Source: Litoribacillus peritrichatus (lineage in GTDB: Bacteria; Pseudomonadota; Gammaproteobacteria; Pseudomonadales; Litoribrevibacteraceae). From it: a stretch of 64,000 nt of DNA. Positions 42,142-50,421 of the stretch are shown here, piece after piece; within the stretch, counting starts at the first letter, position 1; each line of letters opens with the position of its first letter. The DNA lies in the NCBI RefSeq assembly GCF_039537985.1, contig NZ_BAABBN010000004.1, forward strand, positions 930,001-994,000. Direction: 5' to 3'. The notes under the pieces are model-generated. The model was given only the letters and a program-made list of their open reading frames with translations, was not told where the DNA came from and did no database searches. Made by a program: the position numbers and the translations under genes.

Positions 42142-42612
42142 ATGACACCCGCCATCAACGTCGCTAAAAAAGCCAAAGTGGCATTTAATATACATCAATA
42201 CACCCATGATGCGTCTGCTGATTCTTACGGTACTGAAGCTGCCGAGAAGCTAGCGGTGGCAGAGTCTCGTGTCTTTAAAACGTTATTGGCCAAAACAGAC
42301 AAACAAGAACTGGTTGTGGCGGTTTTACCTGTCAGCCATAAACTGAACCTTAAAAGTTGTGCGTCGGCGGTGAAAGCAAAAAAAGCAGTGATGGCTGATG
42401 TGGTTGAGGCTGAGCGTGCAACCGGTTATGTGGTTGGTGGGATCAGCCCTTTGGGTCAGAAAAAACGTTTGAAAATGGTCATAGATCAAACGGCAAAAGA
42501 TTTTGAAACTATTTATGTAAGTGCGGGCAAGCGAGGGCTTGAAATTGAACTTTCTGCTCTGGATTTGGCATCACTAACCGGAGCCAGGTTCGCTGATATT
42601 CTGGCGTCTTAA
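42142..42612 (+). CDS. ybaK: Cys-tRNA(Pro)/Cys-tRNA(Cys) deacylase
   Basis: A 156-residue YbaK/EbsC protein. Conserved features include ESRVFKTLLAKTD near 48, VAVLPVSHKLNLK near 72 and YVVGGISPLGQKKRLKMVID near 107. It hydrolyses Cys mischarged to tRNA(Pro). AAGGAAG precedes the ATG. The MscS gene begins 13 nt after the stop. Confidence 0.9.
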   Translation: MTPAINVAKKAKVAFNIHQYTHDASADSYGTEAAEKLAVAESRVFKTLLAKTDKQELVVAVLPVSHKLNLKSCASAVKAKKAVMADVVEAERATGYVVGGISPLGQKKRLKMVIDQTAKDFETIYVSAGKRGLEIELSALDLASLTGARFADILAS

Positions 42613-42625
42613 AAAGAGATTTAAT

Positions 42626-43705
42626 ATGGATATTTTGTCTGATTATTTAAGTGCGGTGAAAGAATTTTTACCCTTCATTGTTGGTACCGCTTTTGTATGC
42701 GCCACATTATTTTTGAGTAACTGGTTTTTTCTGGGAAAGCGTTTAAAACTGGGGGCAGAGGCCAAACTGCCCCGACAGTTACTGATGTTAACTTTGACGA
42801 TCAGTGGTTTCCTGACCATTATTTTGCTGTTGCCTATGTCTGAATCTACTCGTGGTCAAGTACTCAGCTTGCTGGGTGTTGTGTTTACGGGTGTCATTGC
42901 ATTGTCTTCAACCACCTTTGTTGCTAATGCCATGTCTGGTTTACTTTTACGTTTAATCAACAGTTATAAACCGGGTGATTTTATTCGTATTGGTGACAGT
43001 TTCGGGCGAGTAACTGAACGTGGTTTATTCCATACCGAAATTCAGACCGAAGATAGGGACTTAACGACGTTTCCTAATTTATATTTGGTGACTAACTCGG
43101 TAACTGTAGTTCATAGTTCTGGCACGATCATTACGGTTGAACTGTCTCTGGGATATGATGTTTCAACCAGTAAGGTAGAACCGCTGCTTCAAAAAGCAGC
43201 GACAGACACAGGTTTAACCGACCCGTTTGTGTTGGTTACTTCGCTTGGTGATTTTTCAGTGGGTTATCGTGTAGCGGGTTTTCTGACGGATGTAGGCCAG
43301 TTGGTGACGGTACGGTCACTGCTTCGTAAAAACGTTATTTCCACGTTGCATGGTGAAGGCATTGAAATTGTTTCTCCTGGCTTTATGAACCAAAGAGCCC
43401 TTAATCCGGCTGAAAAGGTTATGCCTAAGCGGAAAGACAAGTCTGAATCGAAAGATGACCTGGTAGCAACACCTGAGACATTAATGTTTGATAAAGCCGA
43501 AGGCCTGTCCGAACTGGAGCGACTAAGGCAATTAAGAAGCGACATGAGTGCCAATGTGGAATCTTTGGAACAGCTGAAAACTAAGATCACAGACGGTGAT
43601 GAACTCGAGAAACTGGATAATCAAATCAATACCATCAAGCTGGAAATAGAGACCACTCAGGCCTCTATTGATATAGCGAAAGCAAAAGCGAAAGAGAATA
43701 AATAA
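42626..43705 (+). CDS. MscS-family mechanosensitive channel protein
   Basis: A 359-residue membrane protein with three hydrophobic segments in the first 120 residues, then the pore-lining helix and beta domain (ANAMSGLLLRLINSYKPGDF, then RVTERGLFHTEI). The C-terminal region from about 295 is a charged coiled coil not typical of short MscS, suggesting extra oligomer contacts. Likely releases osmolytes on membrane tension. Its TAATG overlaps the SUI1 gene. Confidence 0.88.
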   Translation: MDILSDYLSAVKEFLPFIVGTAFVCATLFLSNWFFLGKRLKLGAEAKLPRQLLMLTLTISGFLTIILLLPMSESTRGQVLSLLGVVFTGVIALSSTTFVANAMSGLLLRLINSYKPGDFIRIGDSFGRVTERGLFHTEIQTEDRDLTTFPNLYLVTNSVTVVHSSGTIITVELSLGYDVSTSKVEPLLQKAATDTGLTDPFVLVTSLGDFSVGYRVAGFLTDVGQLVTVRSLLRKNVISTLHGEGIEIVSPGFMNQRALNPAEKVMPKRKDKSESKDDLVATPETLMFDKAEGLSELERLRQLRSDMSANVESLEQLKTKITDGDELEKLDNQINTIKLEIETTQASIDIAKAKAKENK

Positions 43706-44064
43706 TGGCAAGATCAAAAAACACCAAGTTGGTATTTTCTACGGAATTTGGCCGAGCATGCCCCGAGTGTGGTAATCCTGTAGACCAGTGTATCTGTAAA
43801 GAAGACACGGGCATTCCAGAAGGCGACGGCATTGTGCGGATAAGTCGTGAGACGAAGGGACGTAAAGGCAAAGGTGTTACATTGGTTACCGGTATTCCGC
43901 TTGCGCTTGATGACTTAAAAAAGCTGGCGAAAGAACTGAAACAAAAATGCGGAACGGGCGGCTCCCTGAAAGACCGTGTTGTGGAGATTCAGGGAGATCA
44001 GCGAGATTTATTGGTCGAGCTTTTAAAGGTCAAAGGCTTCCAGGTTAAGAAATCGGGTGGTTGA
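43705..44064 (+). CDS. yciH: SUI1/YciH translation factor
   Basis: A 119-residue protein with an N-terminal zinc-ribbon-like CPECGNPVDQCIC and a SUI1/eIF1 fold C-terminus (KLAKELKQKCGTGGSLKD, IQGDQRDLLVELLK, KGFQVKKSGG). YciH modulates initiation fidelity in E. coli. Start codon overlaps the stop of the MscS gene by one base, so it is coupled. Confidence 0.9.
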   Translation: MARSKNTKLVFSTEFGRACPECGNPVDQCICKEDTGIPEGDGIVRISRETKGRKGKGVTLVTGIPLALDDLKKLAKELKQKCGTGGSLKDRVVEIQGDQRDLLVELLKVKGFQVKKSGG

Positions 44065-44091
44065 ATAAACCTGTTTTCAGAAGTTGTTGCA

Positions 44092-44110
44092 GTCAGGCAC
44101 TATGCCTGAC
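44092..44110. terminator. Hairpin between convergent yciH and mnmC
   Basis: GTCAGGCA (44092-44099) pairs with TGCCTGAC (44103-44110) around CTA. There is no strong U tract on either strand; position between converging genes suggests a terminator. Confidence 0.45.
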
Positions 44111-44116
44111 CGTTCA

Positions 44117-46162
44117 TTAAAACTTATTCCTAATCAGTCCCTTAATGGTGAATCGTGTGGGGCTGAGAGAATCAACCAACGGTTGAGGGAAGGGCAGAGG
44201 CTCTTCGTTGATGATGGCGCAAAGCAAATCGGTGCAAAGGGGGATCGTTGTTAGCCCTTTAGATCCATGACCGAGATTAGCGTATAAGCCTGTGTGGTAC
44301 TTTCCTGGATCGGTGTATTTCCAGTTTTTGTCTTTTCTCAGCTTTTGGTATTGCTCAATCATAGCCGGATGATCGTTGATTTGACCTACAACGGGCAATC
44401 GGTCGTTGGTGATGCATCTTACCGCTGCTCGTCCGTCAAACTCTTCGGTAGCAACTTGGTCCAGTGGCGTAAAGTCGTCGCTGATTTGTTTCAGTTTCTC
44501 CAGATTCTTTTCTACATCTTCTGTTCGGTATTCCGTGTTGGTGTCTTTCAAATCAAAGGTTGCCCCAAAATTCAAATAACCTTCATCTGTTGGTGTTACG
44601 TAAGCGTCAGAGCAAATCACAACATTGGGTGAGGGTATATCCATTTTTTGATCAGAAAGCAGGCCATTTGATTTAAGCACTTTGGAGGAAAGTCGTGATA
44701 CCTGACCTCGGATGGGGGTGAGGTTCAAGTGTTGTGTCTGGCTGAACTGATCGCTTTCCCACGCTGAAGCTAGCACGACGATGTCGGAAGTATATTGGTT
44801 GGTCTCAGTGGTAATGACCCATTGGCTATTTTGGTGGAAAAGGTCTGTTACTTTTTGATTGCATTGCGTGAGAATGTTCTCGTGCTGCAATAGCATATGA
44901 CAGGCTTTTACTGGGTTAACCCAGCCTGAGTCAGGATAAAATAGCGCCGCTTGTTGGATATTCAAACCGGATACTTCAGACGCTTGTTCCGGTGTTTGCC
45001 ATGCCATTAAGTCACTGCCGGGGTTATTTTCAAGGACGGCCTTTAACCGGGTTTCATCTTCGGGTGTTTGGGCAAGTTGTAACAGGCCGGTCTGTTTCCA
45101 AATGGTCTCGTTTTGAATCTCAGAAAAATGATGTCTGTAATGCTGAACTGCATATTGGAAAGAAGAAAGGTAAAAACCGTCTTCCTTGGTTTCTTTGCTT
45201 GCGGGCTTGGTGTATATCACGCCTTGAAAATTGCCTGATGCACCAGACGCTATTTGGGCCTCTTGTTCAAGCACGGTAACCTTCCAGCCTTTTTTGGCCA
45301 AAGCATGGGCTGTGTGTGCGCCGGACAAACCTGCGCCTATGATAGTTGCCGTTCGTGCCTGGGTCTCATTTTGTTGGCTTTTTTGAACCTTGTTCCAAAC
45401 TTGTGTGTTGGCCGAAAGGGATTGATGGTTAACAGTGCGATGAGGGATTTTTTCTGGAACGGCACAGCCATAAATCATTTCTCGTTTTACGCCAAAGCCG
45501 ACGTCTTTAACCACAGTGAATCCGTGCTCAGCGAGCAGGTCTCTTACGACCCTGGCAGCGGTGAACGTAGCATAGGTGGTTTCTGTATGGCTGAGGCGCT
45601 GTACTTGAGTAAATAAGGCGGGAGACCAAATGTCTGGGTTTTTGGCTGGGGCGAACCCATCCAGAAACCATGCGTCCACTTTTGCAGCAATCTGAGCGAA
45701 AGAATCGGCTGCGTCGCCAAACGCCAGAAGCAAAGATATATTTTTGTTGATGATGACCTTTTGAAAACCAGCGCACATCTTGGGGTAGTTTTCCGTGAGA
45801 GGGGCTGCCCAAGGGGTTAATTCTGGCCAGGTCTTCATGGCTCTTTCAATGTCACCATGCGTTAGCGGGTATTTTTCAGTGCTGATGAATTCAAGCTTAT
45901 GGGGCGTGTTTGCCAGATATTTGTCCCACATTTGACACACCGCCAGAAAGTTCAGGCCGGTTCCAAAACCGGTCTCAGCAATGACAAATGCTTTAGGTTG
46001 CTGTTCGTGCGCTAAGAGTGCGAAACGTTCTTCCAGCCTGTTATGTTCTAAAAAAATATAGCGGGTTTCATCCAACCCCCCGTCTGTTGAAAAATAGACG
46101 TCGTCAAATTGCAAAGAACATGGGGTGCCGGATTCGTACCATTTTACATCAGCGTGTTTCAT
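44117..46162 (-). CDS. mnmC: Bifunctional tRNA 5-methylaminomethyl-2-thiouridine enzyme MnmC
   Basis: A 681-residue protein. The N-terminal methyltransferase half contains GFGTGLNFLAV and the DAWFLDGFAPAKNPDIW motif. The C-terminal FAD oxidoreductase half starts with ATIIGAGLSGAHTAHALAKK. It completes mnm5(s2)U34 in tRNA: the oxidase removes the carboxymethyl group and the methyltransferase then adds a methyl. Both halves look intact. Confidence 0.93.
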   Translation of the reverse strand: MKHADVKWYESGTPCSLQFDDVYFSTDGGLDETRYIFLEHNRLEERFALLAHEQQPKAFVIAETGFGTGLNFLAVCQMWDKYLANTPHKLEFISTEKYPLTHGDIERAMKTWPELTPWAAPLTENYPKMCAGFQKVIINKNISLLLAFGDAADSFAQIAAKVDAWFLDGFAPAKNPDIWSPALFTQVQRLSHTETTYATFTAARVVRDLLAEHGFTVVKDVGFGVKREMIYGCAVPEKIPHRTVNHQSLSANTQVWNKVQKSQQNETQARTATIIGAGLSGAHTAHALAKKGWKVTVLEQEAQIASGASGNFQGVIYTKPASKETKEDGFYLSSFQYAVQHYRHHFSEIQNETIWKQTGLLQLAQTPEDETRLKAVLENNPGSDLMAWQTPEQASEVSGLNIQQAALFYPDSGWVNPVKACHMLLQHENILTQCNQKVTDLFHQNSQWVITTETNQYTSDIVVLASAWESDQFSQTQHLNLTPIRGQVSRLSSKVLKSNGLLSDQKMDIPSPNVVICSDAYVTPTDEGYLNFGATFDLKDTNTEYRTEDVEKNLEKLKQISDDFTPLDQVATEEFDGRAAVRCITNDRLPVVGQINDHPAMIEQYQKLRKDKNWKYTDPGKYHTGLYANLGHGSKGLTTIPLCTDLLCAIINEEPLPFPQPLVDSLSPTRFTIKGLIRNKF

Positions 46163-46209
46163 CGGGTGACTGCTTGAATTGATTGGAAAAAGAGCGGGAT
46201 GACAGGGGA

Positions 46210-46244
46210 GTCGATAAAGAAGTCTTGGTGACTTCTTTATCGAC
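46210..46244. terminator. 15-bp perfect hairpin after cyclophilin gene
   Basis: GTCGATAAAGAAGTC (46210-46224) pairs perfectly with 46230-46244 around a 5-nt loop. It lies 12 nt past the cyclophilin stop (minus strand) and upstream of mnmC. Neither side has a convincing U tract, so it may be an mRNA end structure rather than an intrinsic terminator. Confidence 0.5.
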
Positions 46245-46255
46245 TTAAAAGGGCA

Positions 46256-46891
46256 TTAAGATGCAGGTGTTGGTTCATTGCTTGAAGCGTCAATGGTCTC
46301 TGCGGCTTCTTTGATTTGATATGCTTTTTCAATGATGACTTGTTTTGTTGGCACATTTTGGTGGCCGTATTTAGCTGTGGTGGATATTGCTGAGATGGCA
46401 TCCAGTGTGCTGTAACTGTCCGATGTGATTTCGCCAAAGACAGCGTAACCAAACTTCTGGCTGCTTTTGTCTTTATGATCCAGAAATAAGTTATCTATGC
46501 CGTTAATAAAAAACTGTGAGGTAGCACTGTTGATGGATGATGTACGCGCCATTGCAACGGTACCGCGTTTGTTACTTAACCCGTTGGTTGCCTCGTTTTC
46601 AATCGGGGCGCGAGTGGCTTTTCTTGTCATGCTTTTATCAAACCCGCCGGTTTGAATCATGAAGTGAGGGATGACGCGGTGAAAGATAACGCCGTTGTAA
46701 AAACCATCATTCACATATTGCAGGAAGTTTTCTACGGTTTTAGGCGCTTTTTCTTGATTAAGAACAATAGTGATGTTGCCATGATTTGTTTCCAGAACCA
46801 CCTTAGGTGATTCGGCGTGTGCTGAATGAGAAATAAATAAGAAGGTAATAAGGGACGTAAGAAGACTAAAAAGTTGTTTCGTTTTGGTCAT
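46256..46891 (-). CDS. Periplasmic cyclophilin-type peptidyl-prolyl isomerase
   Basis: A 211-residue protein with a signal peptide (about 1-26, SHSAHA). The cyclophilin core contains FHRVIPHFMIQTGGF, GTVAMARTSSINSATSQFFI and KFGYAVFGEI, with catalytic Arg and Phe retained. PpiA-like. The C-terminal 30 residues are extra and low-complexity. Assists folding in the periplasm. Confidence 0.92.
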   Translation of the reverse strand: MTKTKQLFSLLTSLITFLFISHSAHAESPKVVLETNHGNITIVLNQEKAPKTVENFLQYVNDGFYNGVIFHRVIPHFMIQTGGFDKSMTRKATRAPIENEATNGLSNKRGTVAMARTSSINSATSQFFINGIDNLFLDHKDKSSQKFGYAVFGEITSDSYSTLDAISAISTTAKYGHQNVPTKQVIIEKAYQIKEAAETIDASSNEPTPAS

Positions 46892-46967
46892 AACGATTCT
46901 CTGTTAAATGGGTCGGTCACAAGATTAGATAAGGCTGCGTCATAGACGCAGCTAAGAAACTTTATAT

Positions 46968-47648
46968 TTACAGGCCTGAGTTCCCCCAGCCGCCACCTTT
47001 ACGCTTTCTGCTGGCAAAGAACCAGCCGAAGCAAATGCCAATAAAGGCAATGGAGGCACCGGTTAGCCACATGCTTTTGGTTTTGTCATTTTGAAGGCGA
47101 ATGTTATCTGCTTCCAGTAAATCGATTTTCGTTTTTAGCAGCTGCGTGCTTTCAGTCAGTTTTATGTTGTCTTCGTTCAGCTTTAAAGAGTTCGCTGAAA
47201 TTTCTTTGATCACATTCAGCTCACTGGTTAACTTGGCGTTCTCTGTTTGGAGTGCATTAACTTTAGAGCTAAGGGACTGGCTCTTGCCTGAAAGCTCTGA
47301 CTGGGTCGATGAAAGCAATTTGTTTTGCTCCGTCAGATTGGCGATTTTCTTTTCAGCGGCTTCTAATTTTAGACTGGCAACAGGTTCAAAACTCAGATAT
47401 TGGTTTTGTAACCAACCTTCTATTCCTTTGGCTGTTCTGACTTTGGTATAGCCGCTGTCCTCTGAAGCTTCGAGCACTTCCAGTCTGGAGCCGGTTTTAA
47501 GACCTTTGTGGACAATACGATATGAGCTGCCTTGTCCACTTCTTAAAGGTACATATATGGTGTCGCGGACGTACGCTGTTTGAGCGGCAACTAAGTCGCT
47601 GGCGAGGATAGAACCGCCGATCAGTAAAACTTTTAGTAGATTTTTCAT
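46968..47648 (-). CDS. SH3-domain coiled-coil membrane protein (YgiM-like, TIGR04211 type)
   Basis: A 226-residue protein with a signal sequence (1-22), a bacterial SH3 domain (about 25-90; YVPLRSGQGSSYRIVHKGLK), a long coiled coil (about 95-190) and a C-terminal transmembrane helix (about 195-212) followed by a basic tail. Layout fits the TIGR04211 family. Probable cell-envelope role. Confidence 0.85.
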   Translation of the reverse strand: MKNLLKVLLIGGSILASDLVAAQTAYVRDTIYVPLRSGQGSSYRIVHKGLKTGSRLEVLEASEDSGYTKVRTAKGIEGWLQNQYLSFEPVASLKLEAAEKKIANLTEQNKLLSSTQSELSGKSQSLSSKVNALQTENAKLTSELNVIKEISANSLKLNEDNIKLTESTQLLKTKIDLLEADNIRLQNDKTKSMWLTGASIAFIGICFGWFFASRKRKGGGWGNSGL

Positions 47649-47665
47649 TGATTCGCTGTGCCTTA

Positions 47666-47965
47666 TTATGGAAGCACTTTCTTAAATGGTTTGACGATCA
47701 CTGATTGATAAACACCAGCAGAAACGTAAGGGTCTTGATCAGCCCAGGATTGAGCCGTAGTCAAGTCATCAAATTCTGCGATCACTAAGCTCCCTGTGAA
47801 ACCATTCTCACCCGGATCTTCAGAATCGATTGCCGGGTGTGGGCCTGCAACTAATAAACGGCCTTGTGCTTTAAGTTCTTCTAGTCGTGCAAGATGTGCT
47901 GGTCGCGCTTCTTTACGAAGAGGTAAGCTGTTTTCGACATCCTGACTGATAATTGCGTAATACAT
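47666..47965 (-). CDS. yciI: YciI-family protein
   Basis: A 99-residue ferredoxin-fold protein with MYYAIISQDVENSLPLR, then RPAHLARLEELKAQGRLLVA with a His near 24, and GSLVIAEFDDLTTAQSWADQ. Family members have dehydrochlorinase- or isomerase-like pockets; E. coli YciI role is unclear. It follows yciB on the minus strand, its conserved context. Confidence 0.9.
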   Translation of the reverse strand: MYYAIISQDVENSLPLRKEARPAHLARLEELKAQGRLLVAGPHPAIDSEDPGENGFTGSLVIAEFDDLTTAQSWADQDPYVSAGVYQSVIVKPFKKVLP

Positions 47966-48027
47966 ATTACAATTTTTCCTGAAAAAATAAACAGATGCGT
48001 TAAGTCTATGAGACTTTAGTTTAGCTT

Positions 48028-48612
48028 CTATGGGTCTTGTTTGTTGATTTGGGCTTTATTTTGAGCTTCAGCTTCTTCTTCCGCTTTTTTAAGGTGCGGG
48101 TATAAATAGATAATAGTAAGGAATATTGCGATGAAGCTAAGGCCTGTAAGACCAAATAATTTGAAATTTACCCAATCTTCTTCGCTAAAATTGTAGGCAA
48201 CGTATAAATTCAATAGACCAGAAAAGATAAAAAATAAAACCCAGGCAAACCCAATTGTTCTCCAGCTGGTCTTTGGTACTTCAAGATTATTTCCAAACAT
48301 TCTTTCTATAATACTGCGTTCTGCGAAGATCTGACTGCCAAGTAAGGCCAGGGCAAAAATGAAATTCACAATGGTTGGTTTCCACTGAATGAAGGTTTTG
48401 TCATTAAAAATTATGGTCGCGCCGCCTAAAACAAGTACAAAACCTAATGTAATCAGGTGCATCTTTTCAATTTTTTTAGTTCTTAACCAAACATATGAAA
48501 TTTGTAAGATGGTTGCAGGTATTAAAACAGCGGTGGCTATGATGATATCTCCTGTATACTTATAAACAGCGAAGAAAATTACGATGGGTAAGAAGTCGAT
48601 CAAAAGTTTCAT
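48028..48612 (-). CDS. yciB: Inner-membrane septation protein A
   Basis: A 194-residue membrane protein with five or six hydrophobic segments, starting MKLLIDFLPIVIFFAVYKYT. YciB/IspZ hallmarks include the KPTIVNFIFALALLGSQIFA segment and the WVLFFIFSGLLNLYVAYNFS segment. It is involved in cell-envelope synthesis and division. Adjacent to yciI as usual; divergent from rnm. Confidence 0.92.
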   Translation of the reverse strand: MKLLIDFLPIVIFFAVYKYTGDIIIATAVLIPATILQISYVWLRTKKIEKMHLITLGFVLVLGGATIIFNDKTFIQWKPTIVNFIFALALLGSQIFAERSIIERMFGNNLEVPKTSWRTIGFAWVLFFIFSGLLNLYVAYNFSEEDWVNFKLFGLTGLSFIAIFLTIIYLYPHLKKAEEEAEAQNKAQINKQDP

Positions 48613-48694
48613 AGTATAAAGAGTTAGCCTGTTATGTGTGTTAGTGGCAAAATGATAACGTTTTTTAGAGCGAAGTGAAGGGGTAACCGTCGAA

Positions 48695-49573
48695 ATGCAG
48701 CAGTTTCGTCACAATATAGATCTACATTGCCATACACAAGTGTCGGACGGTGCCTTATCACCCACTGATTTAATTGCCCTTGCGCAAAAGAATAAAATAG
48801 AAGTGCTTGCCGTTTCGGACCACGATACGCTGAACGGTTATCGTAAATGCAAGCCGTTGGCAGACGAAGCAGGGATTAAGTTAATACCTGCAGCGGAATT
48901 TTCTTGTCAGATAGATCGCACCAATATCCATATGGTGGCGCTTGGCGTGGACATCGATTCGGTTGCAATGAAAAAGGCGGAAGCCTTGCAAGATGAGATT
49001 CGTGAGCAACGCGCAGATACGATTGCTGCCAAGCTGGAAAAACACCTTGCCGTTAAGGATGTGTTGGAAAATGTGAAAACCATTGCTAATGGCAGTGTCA
49101 TTGGTCGCCCGCACTTTGCTAAGTTTTTGATTCAGGAGGGTGTGGTGTCTGACATGGAGCAAGCTTTCAATAAATTTTTAGGCGCTGGCAAAATTGGCGA
49201 TATAAAATTGATCTGGCCGGATGTCGGGGATGTGATTGATTTTGTGCATGAGGCCGGTGGTAAAGCCGTTTTAGCGCATCCGCTTAAATACAAAATGACT
49301 AAAACCAAGTTGTCCCGGTTAATTGATGATTTCTGGGACATGGACGGTGATGCAATAGAAGTGGTTAGCAGTCGTCAAAAACAGGATGATACCGGTTGGC
49401 TGTTACGACAAATTGATAAAAGAAATATGCTTGCATCGTTTGGAAGTGATTTCCATGTAAGCAGCTCATGGTCTGATTTAGGGATGTTCAGCCATATCCC
49501 TGAAGTTGGACTAAACTGGGTTCATAATGAAATTCTGGAAGAACCCTGCGAACTTAAAAAACACCAAGAGTAA
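48695..49573 (+). CDS. rnm: PHP-domain 5'-3' exoribonuclease (RNase AM)
   Basis: A 292-residue PHP-family metallophosphoesterase. Metal motifs DLHCHTQVSDG, SDHDTLNGY, and later AHPLKYKMTK and GSDFHVSSSW are in order. Orthologous to YciV/RNase AM, which trims 5' ends of rRNA; the family was also called 3',5'-nucleotide bisphosphatase. The yciO gene starts 5 nt after the stop. Confidence 0.9.
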   Translation: MQQFRHNIDLHCHTQVSDGALSPTDLIALAQKNKIEVLAVSDHDTLNGYRKCKPLADEAGIKLIPAAEFSCQIDRTNIHMVALGVDIDSVAMKKAEALQDEIREQRADTIAAKLEKHLAVKDVLENVKTIANGSVIGRPHFAKFLIQEGVVSDMEQAFNKFLGAGKIGDIKLIWPDVGDVIDFVHEAGGKAVLAHPLKYKMTKTKLSRLIDDFWDMDGDAIEVVSSRQKQDDTGWLLRQIDKRNMLASFGSDFHVSSSWSDLGMFSHIPEVGLNWVHNEILEEPCELKKHQE

Positions 49574-49578
49574 ATTTA

Positions 49579-50202
49579 ATGACTCAACTCTTTCAGATTC
49601 ATCCTGATAATCCTCAAAAACGTCTTATTGCTCAGGCTTCGGAATGCTTAAAAGGTGGCGGTGTCGTTGTATACCCGACCGAATCAGGGTATGCGCTGGG
49701 CTGCCATTTAGGCGATAAAAAAGCGCTTGATCGAATTCGAGCCATTCGCCAGTTGGATGATAAGCACAATTTCACGCTGATGTGTAAGGATCTGTCTGAA
49801 ATAGCAGCCTACGCGCGCGTCGATAATGACATGTATCGCTTATTGAAACAGCATACACCAGGGCCGTACACTTTTATTTTGCAGGCAACCAAGGATGTTC
49901 CGCGTCGTTTATTACATCCAAAGCGCAAGGCCATTGGTATTCGTGTTTCTGAAAATAATATTTGTCATGCTTTGTTGGCGGAATTTGACGAACCATTAAT
50001 TTCAACCACATTGATTATGCCGGGCGAGGACATGCCAATGACAGACCCGTATGACATTCGGGATACTTTGTCTTCGCAAGTGGATTTGGTGATTGATGGG
50101 GGATTTTGTGGCTTTGAACCCACTTCGGTCATTAATCTGACGGATGATCAGGTGGAAGTTATTCGCCGAGGCGCGGGTGATGTGTCCGCATTTGAGTACT
50201 GA
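49579..50202 (+). CDS. yciO: YciO (Sua5/YrdC-family protein)
   Basis: A 207-residue Sua5/YciO/YrdC-domain protein with VYPTESGYALGCHLGDKKAL near 32 and GIRVSENNICHALLAEFDEP near 122. YciO-type proteins resemble threonylcarbamoyl-AMP synthase TsaC but are a distinct subfamily with uncertain primary activity. It is 5 nt downstream of rnm, so cotranscribed. Confidence 0.9.
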   Translation: MTQLFQIHPDNPQKRLIAQASECLKGGGVVVYPTESGYALGCHLGDKKALDRIRAIRQLDDKHNFTLMCKDLSEIAAYARVDNDMYRLLKQHTPGPYTFILQATKDVPRRLLHPKRKAIGIRVSENNICHALLAEFDEPLISTTLIMPGEDMPMTDPYDIRDTLSSQVDLVIDGGFCGFEPTSVINLTDDQVEVIRRGAGDVSAFEY

Positions 50203-50233
50203 TTTCTATTTATACATGATTTCTATTTAGACA
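50200..50233 (+). repeat. 17-nt tandem direct repeat overlapping the yciO stop
   Basis: TGATTTCTATTTATACA (50200-50216) is followed immediately by TGATTTCTATTTAGACA. Only one base differs. The first unit begins with the yciO stop codon. Confidence 0.7.
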
Positions 50234-50243
50234 TAAGCTATTT

Positions 50244-50276
50244 AAAAGGCTTTTAACCATGTTAAAGGCCTTTTTC
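50244..50276 (+). terminator. Rho-independent terminator after yciO
   Basis: AAAAGGCTTTTAA pairs with TTAAAGGCCTTTT, with one mismatch and a short loop, followed by TTTC. It fits the end of the rnm-yciO transcript. Confidence 0.7.
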
Positions 50277-50285
50277 TTGGGTAAG

Positions 50286-50300
50286 TGATAATCATTATCA
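50286..50300. promoter_or_regulatory. Fur-box-like palindrome upstream of trpS
   Basis: TGATAATCATTATCA is a perfect 7-1-7 palindrome of the Fur type. Two further ATTATC hexamers occur at 50321 and 50342. It lies 63 nt upstream of the likely trpS -10. Iron control of trpS would be unusual. Confidence 0.5.
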
Positions 50301-50362
50301 TGTGTAGTGGGTGGGAGTGGATTATCTGTTAAAAGTCCATGATTATCCGCGAAGAAAAGGGC

Positions 50363-50368
50363 TATAAT
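50363..50368 (+). promoter_or_regulatory. Predicted -10 of trpS promoter
   Basis: TATAAT followed by GCGCCCC, a GC-rich discriminator common at promoters under stringent control. The trpS start is 54 nt downstream. No clear -35. Confidence 0.5.
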
Positions 50369-50421
50369 GCGCCCCTTATTTTTTTAGTTGTTTGATGAAT
50401 GGATTGTAGGAGTTAGGTACG

